DNA of 64,000 nt, taken from the NCBI GenBank assembly GCA_001603005.1, contig LVAJ01000027.1, positions 1-64,000 of the forward strand. The letters run 5' to 3'. This stretch comes from Clostridiales bacterium Firm_04 (GTDB taxonomy: Bacteria; Bacillota; Clostridia; Oscillospirales; Ruminococcaceae). Positions 18,826 through 28,722 of the stretch are shown one piece after another. Below the pieces are notes generated by a model. It searched no databases. It saw nothing but the letters and a program-made list of their open reading frames with translations, and was not told the origin of the DNA. The position numbers and the translations under genes were made by a program. The stretch's first letter is position 1. The number at the start of each line of letters is the position of its first letter.

Positions 18826-19257
18826 TTATTTCTCCAGCTCCATGACCATGTCAATGCGGCGCTGATGTCTGCCGCCCTCGAACTCGGTGAACAGGAATGC
18901 ATCGAGGATCTCCTTTGCAAGGCCGCTGCCGACGACGCGCGCGCCCATGCAGAGCACATTCGCATCATTGTGCAGGCGGGTGAATTTTGCGCTGTAAGTC
19001 TCCGAGCAGACCGCCGCGCGGATGCCCTTCATCTTGTTTGCGGTCATGCACATGCCGATGCCGGTGCCGCAGAGCAGAATGCCCGTGTCAGCTTCCCCGT
19101 TCTGGATCTTTTCACAGACTGCCTTTGCGATCACGGGATAGTCGCTCGGTGCCTCATCGGTGCCGCAGTCGATGTACGGCATTTCCTGATCTTCGAGATA
19201 TTCCTTGACGATTTTGCGCAGATCTGCTGCTGCGTGGTCACTTCCAATTGCGATCAT
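18826..19257 (-). CDS. rpiB: Ribose-5-phosphate isomerase B
   Basis: MIAIGSDHAAADLRKIVKEYL...GILLCGTGIGMCMTANKMKGIRAA. Confidence 0.95.
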   Translation of the reverse strand: MIAIGSDHAAADLRKIVKEYLEDQEMPYIDCGTDEAPSDYPVIAKAVCEKIQNGEADTGILLCGTGIGMCMTANKMKGIRAAVCSETYSAKFTRLHNDANVLCMGARVVGSGLAKEILDAFLFTEFEGGRHQRRIDMVMELEK

Positions 19258-19284
19258 AATTCATGTACCTCCTGAATTTTTCTG

Positions 19285-19944
19285 TTATCCGATCTTGACC
19301 TGCTGCAAATAGCTGACAGCGAGCTGATCGGGTGAAACGGGCGTTTTGTGCATAGCCGCCATTGCGATGCCGCAGGCGGACTGGTCGCGTAGGTGCATCG
19401 GCGCATCGAGGAAGCCCTCATAGCTCTGCCGCAGGATCGCGGCGCCGTCCCCGATGACCATGACGGGTTCATTGTAATGTTCGATCTGTGCGGCGATATC
19501 GCCGGCTTCGAGGATGCAGTCTTCGGTCAGGCGTGTGATCTCCCCGCCGCTGCTCTCAAAAAATGCGCAGTAGCAGAGATTTTTGCGCGCGGCGAGGCAT
19601 GCGCAGAGGATGCCTGTCCTGCCGCAGAGATTCCACGCGAGCCCTTCCAGCGTGGAAACGCCGACGCATTGTTTTTCTCCGGCAAATGCCAGCGCCTGCA
19701 CCGCAGAAATGCCGATGCGCAGACCGGTATACGAGCCCGGACCGTCCGCGACCGCAAAAACGTCCACATCTTGCACGGAATGTCCCGTATCTGCGAGCAA
19801 TTGCTTTGTCATCGGAAGCAGGATCTGCGAATGTGCCCGCTGGGTATAGAGCATCCGGTAACCGAGCAGCGTCCCGTTTTCCGCGAGCGCGCAGGAAGCG
19901 GTTTTGCCCGAGGTGTCAATCGCCAAAAGCATCAAGCAGCTCAT
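19285..19944 (-). CDS. tsaB: tRNA t6A synthesis protein TsaB
   Basis: LLAIDTSGKTASCAL, GPGSYTGLRIGISAVQALA. Confidence 0.93.
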   Translation of the reverse strand: MSCLMLLAIDTSGKTASCALAENGTLLGYRMLYTQRAHSQILLPMTKQLLADTGHSVQDVDVFAVADGPGSYTGLRIGISAVQALAFAGEKQCVGVSTLEGLAWNLCGRTGILCACLAARKNLCYCAFFESSGGEITRLTEDCILEAGDIAAQIEHYNEPVMVIGDGAAILRQSYEGFLDAPMHLRDQSACGIAMAAMHKTPVSPDQLAVSYLQQVKIG

Positions 19945-20362
19945 CTCCTTCCAGTGTGATCTCCCGCGGCTGATCGCCGCTGCCGCTGATCGTGATTTTA
20001 AGCAGCGGTTCCGGCAGTTCTTCCGCGATATTCTCCGCCCATTCGATCACAAAGACCGCATCTTCGAGCGGATAGTCCCAGAAGCCGGTCGTTTCGAGTG
20101 CTTCGGGGGAGTTGACGCGATACATATCGAAATGGTACACCGAAATACAGTCCGGCGCATGGTATTCATTGACAAGCGCGAAGGTCGGCGAGCTGACGAT
20201 ATCGGGCAGACCGAGCCCTTCCGCGAGCCCTCTGGTAAAGGTCGTTTTGCCGGCGCCGAGCCCGCCGAAAAAGGCGATGCAGGTGCCGGGGCGGAGCGCC
20301 GCGCCGATTTTCTTCGCAAGCGCGTGCGTTTCCGCAGGGGAGTGCGTCACAAAAGTTTGCAT
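19916..20362 (-). CDS. tsaE: tRNA t6A synthesis ATPase TsaE
   Basis: FFGGLGAGKTTFTRGLAEGLG, SPTFALVNEY. Confidence 0.94.
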   Translation of the reverse strand: MQTFVTHSPAETHALAKKIGAALRPGTCIAFFGGLGAGKTTFTRGLAEGLGLPDIVSSPTFALVNEYHAPDCISVYHFDMYRVNSPEALETTGFWDYPLEDAVFVIEWAENIAEELPEPLLKITISGSGDQPREITLEGDELLDAFGD

Positions 20363-20366
20363 ATGT

Positions 20367-21092
20367 TCAGTCCTGTTTCATAGAATAGTACACCGTGACG
20401 GCGTAAGCCTGCTGTTCTGGCAGACGCTTTGCTTTCACGGCAAGGATCTCTTTGCAGTCTGGCGCGAGCGGTTCGGGCAGCTGATCCGACAGGAGCTTTG
20501 CCATGCCGCAGACCTCGCCCTCCCATTGCAGCGGATAGAACCCGCAGCTTTCCAGCGTGACCGCCCAGATCTCGGATTCGACCGTTTCCGCCGTCACGCG
20601 GAACGTGACCGCGCCGGCAGCCGGATCCTTCCCGAACAGTCTTGCGGTTTTCATCTCATGCTTCCGCAGACGCTTTGCGATCTGTGCGGTGAGCTCGGCG
20701 AGCTGCTGTTTCCAGTCAGACTGCAAGATCTTCTGAAAGGAAATGCCGCAGTGCGATTCGGAGAACGATGCGGGAACCTGAATCACGGCATCGGTACGCG
20801 TTTTCGTCATGATGTTGTACTTGCCGTCGTGCTCCTCGGTTTTTTCCTCGGAGAGTACGGCAGCGGGGTAGCTGATATTCAGCGACGGGAACCGTTCGCC
20901 GAGTCCGCGGACAGCCGCCGCATTGATTTCGAGTTCGGGGCTGAGCTGTTTGACGGGCAGCGGCGTATCATTCTGATTCCGGAAGGTGACAGCGATGCCG
21001 ATGACTTTTGTGATCGTGAAATCGCTGCCGTCCGACTGCATTGCCTGCGTGAACAGTTCTTCGCAGAGTGCTTCGGTGGATAATGCGGACAT
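20367..21092 (-). CDS. Conserved hypothetical protein
   Basis: Coding-like ORF following tsaE; start at MSALSTEAL. Confidence 0.6.
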   Translation of the reverse strand: MSALSTEALCEELFTQAMQSDGSDFTITKVIGIAVTFRNQNDTPLPVKQLSPELEINAAAVRGLGERFPSLNISYPAAVLSEEKTEEHDGKYNIMTKTRTDAVIQVPASFSESHCGISFQKILQSDWKQQLAELTAQIAKRLRKHEMKTARLFGKDPAAGAVTFRVTAETVESEIWAVTLESCGFYPLQWEGEVCGMAKLLSDQLPEPLAPDCKEILAVKAKRLPEQQAYAVTVYYSMKQD

Positions 21093-21286
21093 TTTATCGC
21101 CTCCTGACTGCTGATACCCATACACATTTATTATAGCAGTATCCGCGCGTAAAGTCAAGTATTCAATCATCCCCACTGTATAAGCGATCGGCATTTCTGC
21201 ATTGTCATGATCCCGCATGCGATCCGATTGCAAAATCAGCGGTTTCATGGTATAATAGACCTATCAAACGGGAGAGGAGCAACGAA

Positions 21287-22123
21287 ATGCAGAACCGGAA
21301 ACAGATCACCGCGCTGTCAGAATCCCCGTGGCAGGATTATCTTGCCTGCTCGGAAACGCAGCTTTATCATTATTTTGAGCCGGAGCAGGGGATTTTTCTT
21401 GCGGAGAGCCCGAATGTCATCGAACGCGCAGTCAGCGGGGGATATCAGCCGCTTTCCTTTCTGATCGACATCACGCAGCTTTCGGCGCAGACCGAACAGA
21501 TCCTTTCGCAGTTTCCGGATGTTCCGGTTTATCTTGCGGAGCCGGCGGTCATGAACTCGGTGAGCGGCGTGCATCTGACGCGGGGCGTATTGTGTGCAAT
21601 GCGGCGTCATCCGGCAGCATATTCGCCGGATCTGACTGCAAATGCGCACCGGATCGCCGTGCTGGAAAACGTCATGAACCCGACAAATCTCGGCGCGATC
21701 TTCCGCTCTGCGGCAGCGCTCGGCATGGATGCGGTGCTGCTGACATCGGGCTGCACCGATCCGCTTTACCGGCGTTCTGCGCGCGTCAGCATGGGAACGG
21801 TCTTTCAGGTGCCGTGGGGGTATCTGCCGGATGCGCCGGATGCAGCGCAGGCGGTCACGATGCTGCGGGAGCGCGGATTCGTAACGGCAGCAATGGCGCT
21901 GCGGGATGATTCGGTCAGCATTGCAGATCCTCGGCTCGGTTCTGCGGAGAAGCTGGCAGTCGTGCTCGGCACAGAGGGCGAGGGCTTGTCTGATGCGACG
22001 ATCTCTGCCTGCGATCACACCGTCCGCATCCCGATGTCGCACGGCGTCGATTCGCTGAATGTCGCCGCAGCGAGTGCGGTCGCGTTCTGGGCGCTGCAGA
22101 AACAGCCGGACGGCTCGTGCTGA
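21287..22123 (+). CDS. TrmH/SpoU family RNA methyltransferase
   Basis: VLENVMNPTNLGAIFRSAAALGMDAVLLT, LGTEGEGLSD, RIPMSHGVDSLNVAAASAVAFW. Confidence 0.95.
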   Translation: MQNRKQITALSESPWQDYLACSETQLYHYFEPEQGIFLAESPNVIERAVSGGYQPLSFLIDITQLSAQTEQILSQFPDVPVYLAEPAVMNSVSGVHLTRGVLCAMRRHPAAYSPDLTANAHRIAVLENVMNPTNLGAIFRSAAALGMDAVLLTSGCTDPLYRRSARVSMGTVFQVPWGYLPDAPDAAQAVTMLRERGFVTAAMALRDDSVSIADPRLGSAEKLAVVLGTEGEGLSDATISACDHTVRIPMSHGVDSLNVAAASAVAFWALQKQPDGSC

Positions 22124-22147
22124 CGCGGAAAATCGGCGCTTGGCTTA

Positions 22148-22176
22148 TTGACAAATATTTGCGGATGTGCTATAAT
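22148..22176 (+). promoter_or_regulatory. Sigma-A promoter of the TPP riboswitch/thiT unit
   Basis: TTGACA-N17-TATAAT. Confidence 0.85.
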
Positions 22177-22185
22177 ATGCATGCT

Positions 22186-22320
22186 GATGCAGGGGAGCTT
22201 GTGCGACAGGCTGAGAGGGCGCGCGGTACGCGCCGACCTGAAACCTGATGCGGGTAATGCCGCCGTAGGGATCGCAGGATCAGTATGCCGCCCCGCCGCG
22301 TTTGTGCGGGGACTTTTTAT
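22186..22320 (+). promoter_or_regulatory. TPP (THI-box) riboswitch with downstream terminator hairpin
   Basis: aggggagctt...gcgacaggctgagaggg...gacctgaaacctgatgcgggtaatgccgccgtagggat; then ccccgccgcgtttgtgcgggg-actttttat. Confidence 0.95.
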
Positions 22321-22368
22321 GCCCTTTTGCGGATGCGGAATCCAAAAAAATGAAAGGGACTGATTTTC

Positions 22369-22974
22369 ATGAAAAACAGCAAGACCAAAATGCTCGTAGA
22401 GGGCGCGATGATGCTTGCGCTGGCGATCGTGCTGAGCCTGATCACGCCGTTCCAGAAGCTGCTGCCGTTCGGCGGCTCCATTACGCTTGTTTCGATGCTG
22501 CCGATCTGTATTTTCAGCATCAAATACGGCGTTGCAAAGGGCTTGGGCGTGTCATTCCTGTTCGCGGTGTTCCAGTTTGCGCAGGGCACGATCAAGGACG
22601 GCTTGTTCGGCTGGGGACTGACCGTCGGCATGCTGATCGCCTGCATTGTGTTCGATTATTTCCTTGCATACACCGTGCTCGGTTTAGCAGGATTTGCGCG
22701 CAAAAAGGGACTCGGCGGCTGGATCACGGGCATTGTCATTGCGCTGACGCTGCGGTTCCTCTGCCACTTTATCAGCGGTGTTTACGTGTTCGCATCGACG
22801 GGCAAGATCTGGGACGATCTGGATTTTGTTGCGGACAATAAATATGTATACAGCCTTGTGTACAATGCGGCGTACATGGTGCCGGAGATCATCCTGACGA
22901 TCATCGTCACGGTGATTCTGTTCAAGATCCCGCAGGTGCGCAGACTGCTCACCGATGAAGGCGCAGAGGCGTAA
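22369..22974 (+). CDS. thiT: Thiamine ECF transporter S component
   Basis: Multi-TM protein directly behind TPP riboswitch; LVEGAMMLALAIVLSLI...GIVIALTLRFLCHFISGVYVF. Confidence 0.92.
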   Translation: MKNSKTKMLVEGAMMLALAIVLSLITPFQKLLPFGGSITLVSMLPICIFSIKYGVAKGLGVSFLFAVFQFAQGTIKDGLFGWGLTVGMLIACIVFDYFLAYTVLGLAGFARKKGLGGWITGIVIALTLRFLCHFISGVYVFASTGKIWDDLDFVADNKYVYSLVYNAAYMVPEIILTIIVTVILFKIPQVRRLLTDEGAEA

Positions 22975-22987
22975 CGGTTTTCTATCA

Positions 22988-23030
22988 CAAAAAAAGCAGC
23001 AGGTGCGAACAAAACACCTGCTGCTTTTTC
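22988..23030. terminator. Bidirectional terminator between thiT and hsp20
   Basis: aaaaaagcagcaggtgcgaacaaaacacctgctgctttttc. Confidence 0.85.
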
Positions 23031-23047
23031 ATTATGGGATTCCTTTA

Positions 23048-23470
23048 TCATCCCTCGATCTGGATCAACCGCTTGGTTTCGGCTTCCGGCTGCGGCTCCT
23101 TTTTGGGGATCGTCAGCTTGAGCACACCGTTCTCGAATTTCGCCTTGATATCGTTTTCCGTGACGGTCTCGCCGACATAGAAGCTTCTGGAATACGATCC
23201 GGAGAAGCGCTCGCGGCGCAGATATCTGCCGTTGTCGTCCTGCTGATCGTTCTGCTGTGCAGTCGTTGCAGTGATATTGAGATAGCCGTCCTTCAGTTCG
23301 GCGGTCACATTTTCCTTCTCGATGCCGGGAAGGTCGATGAGCAGGCTGTAATCCTGATCGGATTCGAGTACATCCGTTTTCATCAGCTGTGCGGCATTCC
23401 GCCCGCCGTTGAACGGATACTCAAAAAAGTCATCAAACACATTTCTTCTAAATACACTCGGTACGAACAT
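23048..23470 (-). CDS. Hsp20/alpha-crystallin small heat shock protein
   Basis: MKTDVLESDQDYSLLIDLPGIEKENVTAELKDGYLNITA...GVLKLTIPKKE. Confidence 0.95.
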   Translation of the reverse strand: MFVPSVFRRNVFDDFFEYPFNGGRNAAQLMKTDVLESDQDYSLLIDLPGIEKENVTAELKDGYLNITATTAQQNDQQDDNGRYLRRERFSGSYSRSFYVGETVTENDIKAKFENGVLKLTIPKKEPQPEAETKRLIQIEG

Positions 23471-23562
23471 AACGCAAAACTCCTTCCGATAATTTGAAAC
23501 AGATTCTTTGGAGCATCGGGGATGAACCCCGCTTTCCGGTATTCTTCCCTTGCTCTGATGCT

Positions 23563-23605
23563 ATTATACATCCAAAAATTAGCACTGTCAAGGTGAGAAT
23601 GCTAA
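23563..23605 (-). promoter_or_regulatory. CIRCE-like operator overlapping sigma-A promoter of hsp20
   Basis: TTAGCACTG-N9-GAATGCTAA (23579-23605); minus strand TTGACA-N17-TATAAT (23563-23591). Confidence 0.85.
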
Positions 23606-23760
23606 TTCTCAGTTCCGCGTCACAATCTTTCACGAACCGGACACTTTTTCACGCGATTTTCCTTATATTTTTATGAAGTCATTGACAAAGCCGGCATTTC
23701 AAGTTATAATAAGATGCGGCGCGGTTCTGCGTGCCGACGATTTCGGAAAGGGGAGCCTGC

Positions 23761-24807
23761 ATGGAGAAAAAAACACTGAAATACGTGCTGAATGTGCTGT
23801 TTGTTGCGCTGATCCTCGGGCTGACCTTCCGGCTGATTTTTTCGGGGCAGGAGCTTCCGGAGATCCTCTCCGACCTGAAAGCGGCGAATCCGTTCTGGAT
23901 CGCAGCGGGCGCGGGACTGGTCTTTCTCCATGTGGCGGGCGAGTCTTCCGTGATCCATTATATGCTGCGGAAGCTGGATAAAAAAACGTCCTTTCTCCGC
24001 TGCCTGAAATACTCGTTCATCGGTTTTTTCTTCTGCGATATCACGCCGTCCGCGTCCGGCGGGCAGCCGATGCAGATGTACTATATGAAAAAAGACGGCA
24101 TCCGATACGGCTATTCGACATTGATCATGATGCTGATTACGATTGCGTATAAAGCGGTGCTGGTGCTGTTCGGCGGGGGATTCCTGCTGCTGCGGAGCGG
24201 AACGGTCGCAGCCTATGCGGACAAAATGGCATGGCTGCTGACGCTCGGATTTGTGCTGAACATCGCGTTCATCGCGCTGCTTGTGCTGCTGGTGCTGCGC
24301 CCGAAATGGGTGCGGAAGATCGGGCTGAAGCTGATCCTCTGGCTGACGGCGCACAGGCTGCTCAAGCAGAAGACCTGCGACCGTCTGACAGCAAAGATCA
24401 ACCGCATCTGCGATACCTACACGGCAGGCGCTGCATATATCCGCAAGAATCCGCATGTTGTGCTGCGCATTTTCCTGCTGACGGCAGTGCAGCGGCTTTG
24501 TCAGTTCGCGGTCACATGGGTTGTGTACCGCGCATACGGATTGAACAGCGTCAGCTTTCTGGATATCGTGACGCTGCAAATCATGATCAGCATTGCGGCG
24601 GAAATGCTGCCGCTCCCCGGCGCGGCGGGCATCACGGAAGGATGCTTTCTGCTCGTGTTTACGAAGATTTTCAGCGAGGATCTTGTGCGTCCGGCGTTGC
24701 TGCTCAGCAGAGGTCTCAGCTATTATCTGGTGATCGTGACCGGCGGCATCGTCACGCTTGCGGCACATGCAGCGCTGACATTCCGCAGCAGGCACGGGAA
24801 AGCATAA
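23761..24807 (+). CDS. YbhN/MprF-like flippase-domain integral membrane protein
   Basis: Multi-TM; HVAGESSVIHYMLRKL, GFFFCDITPSASGGQPMQMYYMKKDG, LPLPGAAGITEG. Confidence 0.85.
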   Translation: MEKKTLKYVLNVLFVALILGLTFRLIFSGQELPEILSDLKAANPFWIAAGAGLVFLHVAGESSVIHYMLRKLDKKTSFLRCLKYSFIGFFFCDITPSASGGQPMQMYYMKKDGIRYGYSTLIMMLITIAYKAVLVLFGGGFLLLRSGTVAAYADKMAWLLTLGFVLNIAFIALLVLLVLRPKWVRKIGLKLILWLTAHRLLKQKTCDRLTAKINRICDTYTAGAAYIRKNPHVVLRIFLLTAVQRLCQFAVTWVVYRAYGLNSVSFLDIVTLQIMISIAAEMLPLPGAAGITEGCFLLVFTKIFSEDLVRPALLLSRGLSYYLVIVTGGIVTLAAHAALTFRSRHGKA

Positions 24808-24837
24808 CGCTTTTGCGAATGTTCCTGACAATGAAAA

Positions 24838-24880
24838 TCGCCCCGAAGCAATTCATTTTGCTGCTTCGGGGCTTTTTTGT
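24838..24880 (+). terminator. Rho-independent terminator
   Basis: gccccgaagcaattcattttgctgcttcggggcttttttg. Confidence 0.85.
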
Positions 24881-25017
24881 ATTTGCAGCGTTCAGCCGTC
24901 CGGTCCGGCAAGGAAGTCCGCAATGATCTGCGCGCATGCATCAGGCTTCTGCGGGGAGTGGCTGTTCAGGGATTTATGATTACGCATCCGGCGCGCACAG
25001 GATTAAAGTTTTTGATC

Positions 25018-25184
25018 GAGCTTTTTTCAAAAAGCTCGCGGAGTCCAGAGGCAGAGCCTCTGGTCGCGATCCGCAGATCGCGAAACTCCAAAGCGTTCTG
25101 TTTCGGGAAGAAAAGGGCTTGGGAAAAGCCCCCCTTTCTGAAAGGGGCAGCTTTTCCCATTCCAAATAGCATCCGCGAAGCGGA
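25018..25184. repeat. Array of consecutive palindromic hairpin modules, no ORF
   Basis: gagcttttttcaaaaagctc; ccagaggcagagcctctgg; tcgcgatccgcagatcgcga; gggcttgggaaaagccc; ccccctttctgaaagggg; atccgcgaagcggat. Confidence 0.7.
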
Positions 25185-25317
25185 TTCCTCTTTTTTATGA
25201 CTCCCTGTTTCGACCACTCCCGTCGATTTATCTGCGGGAATACAGAATCCCCCGAAGCAGCGGTCAGACTGTTTCGGGGGATCATGCTGTGTGAAAATCA
25301 AATTATTTTGCGCTGAT

Positions 25318-28300
25318 TCAGCTGCGGCAGGTCAGGAATCTGACAAGCGCCGCAGGATCCTTGCTGTCGATTTTGCCGTCGCCGTTGAAGTCGGCGGCGC
25401 GTTCGGTGCGCGCATCGGTAAAGCCGTCGCGCAGTCCCATTTTCAGCAGGGAGAGATCTCTCGCATCCGCCCGCAGATCGAAATTCAGATCGCCGACGAG
25501 CGCATTGGCAGCGGGTGCAATATAATCCGGATTCGGGATCGCAAGCGCAATGCGGTCAACCGAGGGCGCATTGCCGCTGTTGTTGTAGAGCCGGATTGTA
25601 TTCGTGCCCTTTTTCAGCCGGACAGTCGCGTTTGCCGCGCGGATGCCGCTCCAGTCGTTGCGGTTCGCGTAGCAGTTGTCGAGCTGCGCGGCAAAGCTGC
25701 CGTTGACGTCAATTTTCAGGGTGCGCGGCTCGCCGGAGATGTAATACACACGCAGCGTATACTCGCCGTCTGCCGGCGCTTCGACCTGCTCGAAGTTCAC
25801 GCCGTTGTCGCCGCCGCCGACATAGCCGACATAAGCGCTGCCGGACGAATACTTGCCGTCCTTGCCGTAGGTGACGGACGCTTTTCCGGTGAGCTTGGCG
25901 TTTTCCGCCTCATAGAATTTGTAGTTGGAATATGGCGTTTCGAGGTTCATGGTACCCTTTGTCAGCTTGATGACAAAGCCGCCGTTCGGGAGCATGCTGC
26001 GCTCGATCGTATCCGCCTTGGTCAGTCCGTTCAGGACGCTGACTTCCAGCGCACTGCCGTCCTTGTTATCCGCAAAGATATATGCATTGTAGCTGTCATT
26101 GTCAGAGACCAGCTCCGAAAGCGGGATGCTGACTGTGCGCGCATCGATCGTCGAGGCGCCGATGTACCAGTCCGTACCCTTGCGCCGCGCCGTGACGTTG
26201 AACTTCATCGGTCTGCCGTCGATGACATGGATATCATCCCACGCGACCGGCACATCATTGAGCAGCGGCAGGGCAGGGGAGCCCTCGTAGGTATAGACCG
26301 AATGCGCAAAATGCTGCACGCCGGATTCGATCGTCACGACATCCGCGAGCGCAAAACCCGCAGTCGCCTTGATGCCGTAGATCGGCACGCCGGTCGGGGT
26401 GAAGTCCGCAGAGCCGATGACATTGCGCGTAAACGTATACGAAACGCGGTTTGCGAGCGACGGCGCATCGAACCATTTGTAATATTCCGAGCCGTTGACC
26501 GCCTCATAGGAGACAATGTTCGGATAGGTTCTGCTTTCGCCGCGCGGAACGGTACAGCCGTGGAACAGCACCATGAGGTGATTTTTCGCGGCAATATCCA
26601 TGCAGAGATACATCTGCCGCATGGTCTCCTGCGTGTCGCTCTCATAGTAATCGACCTTGACGCCGCGCACGCCGAGTCCGCTGATGCGTTCAAATTCGCG
26701 CACGATCGTTTCCTCGTCGAGCAGCGAGTAGTAGGGGTATGCAGGATGCCCCTGACTGTCCTTGTAGCCCGAATGTCCCTTGTTGTTGACGCCGTACCAG
26801 AGGTAAATGCCGATGCCGCGCTCCGCCGCATATGCGCAGAGCTCTTTGACCTTTGCGGCACTGTCATCCCAGAGCGCCCAGCCGAAATCGAGGCAGACAT
26901 AGTCCCAGCCGTTTTCGGCAGCAAAATCAATATAATCCTTCTGTGTGTGGTATTCGACCGGCGAATCGCCGCCGCTGCTCCACCATGACCATGCGACTTT
27001 GCCGGGCTTGATCCAGCTGGTATCTTCGAGCACAGAGGGCGGATTCAGATTGAGGATGAGATCGCTTGACGCCATTTCATCGAGCGTGTCGCCGATGACG
27101 ACCGCGCGCCACGGCGTATGGAACGCATCGCGCATGGTGATGCCTTCGACCTTGACGCCGCCCTTGAAATGGAGCGTGCGGTAATTGCCTTCAAATTCGA
27201 GCGCGCCCGCGCAGTAGGGCGACGGCTCATTGAAGACATTCGCTTCCGAAACGGTCACCCAGTAGCGGTTCGCGACGCAGCCGGTATACGGCACGGAGTA
27301 GGTCGAGGACGTTTCATTGTTCCGGTCACGCGGCAGCTCGACCATGTCCCATTCATAGGTCGCATTCGGCCAGTTGCCCCAGAACGTGCTGTTTTCCGGA
27401 AAGACGACCTGTGTCGCCTCGCGGCGGATCGACGCGCCGTGATTGAGCGCATAGCGCACGCCGACGCCGTCATTATAGGTGCGCACATAGACCGTCAGGA
27501 CGCTGTCGCCCTTGACGAGCGGGAATGCAAGCTCCTGATAATTGTCATGTACAGTCGTGTGCTTGCCGTATGGCATGTGATAGGTTTCGTTATGATTTTG
27601 GATCGCGGCATCCGGCGCAGTCAGCGGGAATCCGGACGAGAGATCCTCTGTTGTTGTGGTGAAGCCGAGCTTCGAGGGCAGAATGACATTGCCCGCGCTG
27701 CTGCCCTTCATCTGTACGGAGTAGTAGTAGGCGCCGCGGCTGTCGTGCCAGATCTTCGTGACGAGCGTGCCGTCGGGCGAAGTCGTGGTCAGCTCCGGCA
27801 TACCGGTCAGCTGTGTGCCGTCCGAGGCAGTGCTGACTTCCGGTTCCGCGGGCTCCTCGCCCTCTGTGATCGTATCCGCATCAAAGGTGTAGAGATATGC
27901 GGCATCATCGGGCATTGCCCTGACCTGCGCAGCGGACAGCGGATAATCATAGAATGCAATATCATCCACTTTTGCCTTGAGATCCGAGTCGGTATACAGC
28001 GAATGACCGACGCCGCAGTACTGATACGCGGAGAGCAGTTTTTCGCTGTAAATGGTCTGCATGACGGCGGAGAGATCGTCTGCGCCGTCGAGCGTCAGGC
28101 GGCTGCCGTCGAGGTAGTAGTCCGCGCCGTTCGGCGTATAGACCGCGGTGAGCTGATGCCATTTCCCCGCATCGGGCGCCGCACCGAGCGTAAAGATCGC
28201 ACGGTGTTTGCCGTCATTTTCGGTCGCGGCGGCTGTTCCGGCAAAGACGCTTGCACGATAGGCGGTCTTGTCGTTCAGATCCACCGAAAAGTCCGGCGAG

Positions 28301-28722
28301 GAATAGGCGGGTGCCGAACCGGTTCCGAGCGGGATGCTGGAAAACTGGAACAAGCGCATGTATTTTTCCGCATCGGAATCGAGCTGAAAGCGCATCGAGA
28401 ATGTGAAGCCGTTTTCACATCCGCTGTCGAACAGCTTCGGCAGCTGGAGCCAGCCGGAGCCGAAGCCCGTGCCGCTGAGCGCCAGCACATCGGATTTCAG
28501 CGCGCTGTCATAGACGACAGAAGCGCCGCTGCCCCGGATCACTGCCGGAGCGGGATCGGAGCCCTTGCTCGTAACGGAAGCGCCCGCATAGTTTGTTACC
28601 GCTGAAACAGACTGCTGCGCGCGCGGACCGGAGAGCAGGGGAATGCCGGTCGAACCTGCCTGCATACTGATCGCGGCAGCGGTCAGCAGACAAGCGGCTC
28701 TTTTTTTGGTTATCTTTCTCAT
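25318..28722 (-). CDS. Secreted GH97 glycosidase with LamG-like, CBM35-like and dockerin domains
   Basis: GH97 motifs KVAWSWWSSGGDSPVEYHTQKDYIDFAAENGWDYVCLDFGW, RGVKVDYYESDTQETMRQMY; C-terminal LVGDLNFDLRADARDLSLLKMGL...AADFNGDGKIDSKDPAALVRFL dockerin. Confidence 0.92.
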   Translation of the reverse strand: MRKITKKRAACLLTAAAISMQAGSTGIPLLSGPRAQQSVSAVTNYAGASVTSKGSDPAPAVIRGSGASVVYDSALKSDVLALSGTGFGSGWLQLPKLFDSGCENGFTFSMRFQLDSDAEKYMRLFQFSSIPLGTGSAPAYSSPDFSVDLNDKTAYRASVFAGTAAATENDGKHRAIFTLGAAPDAGKWHQLTAVYTPNGADYYLDGSRLTLDGADDLSAVMQTIYSEKLLSAYQYCGVGHSLYTDSDLKAKVDDIAFYDYPLSAAQVRAMPDDAAYLYTFDADTITEGEEPAEPEVSTASDGTQLTGMPELTTTSPDGTLVTKIWHDSRGAYYYSVQMKGSSAGNVILPSKLGFTTTTEDLSSGFPLTAPDAAIQNHNETYHMPYGKHTTVHDNYQELAFPLVKGDSVLTVYVRTYNDGVGVRYALNHGASIRREATQVVFPENSTFWGNWPNATYEWDMVELPRDRNNETSSTYSVPYTGCVANRYWVTVSEANVFNEPSPYCAGALEFEGNYRTLHFKGGVKVEGITMRDAFHTPWRAVVIGDTLDEMASSDLILNLNPPSVLEDTSWIKPGKVAWSWWSSGGDSPVEYHTQKDYIDFAAENGWDYVCLDFGWALWDDSAAKVKELCAYAAERGIGIYLWYGVNNKGHSGYKDSQGHPAYPYYSLLDEETIVREFERISGLGVRGVKVDYYESDTQETMRQMYLCMDIAAKNHLMVLFHGCTVPRGESRTYPNIVSYEAVNGSEYYKWFDAPSLANRVSYTFTRNVIGSADFTPTGVPIYGIKATAGFALADVVTIESGVQHFAHSVYTYEGSPALPLLNDVPVAWDDIHVIDGRPMKFNVTARRKGTDWYIGASTIDARTVSIPLSELVSDNDSYNAYIFADNKDGSALEVSVLNGLTKADTIERSMLPNGGFVIKLTKGTMNLETPYSNYKFYEAENAKLTGKASVTYGKDGKYSSGSAYVGYVGGGDNGVNFEQVEAPADGEYTLRVYYISGEPRTLKIDVNGSFAAQLDNCYANRNDWSGIRAANATVRLKKGTNTIRLYNNSGNAPSVDRIALAIPNPDYIAPAANALVGDLNFDLRADARDLSLLKMGLRDGFTDARTERAADFNGDGKIDSKDPAALVRFLTCRS

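Noticed and set aside
25291-28605. Plus-strand ORFs 25291-26988 and 27118-28605
   Set aside because: Antisense to GH97, no recognisable motifs; codon-bias artefacts. Same for 29796-31007, 31044-32093, 16556-17719, 35106-36152, 36193-37749, 13522-14427, 6534-7538, 23704-24831, 10968-11900.
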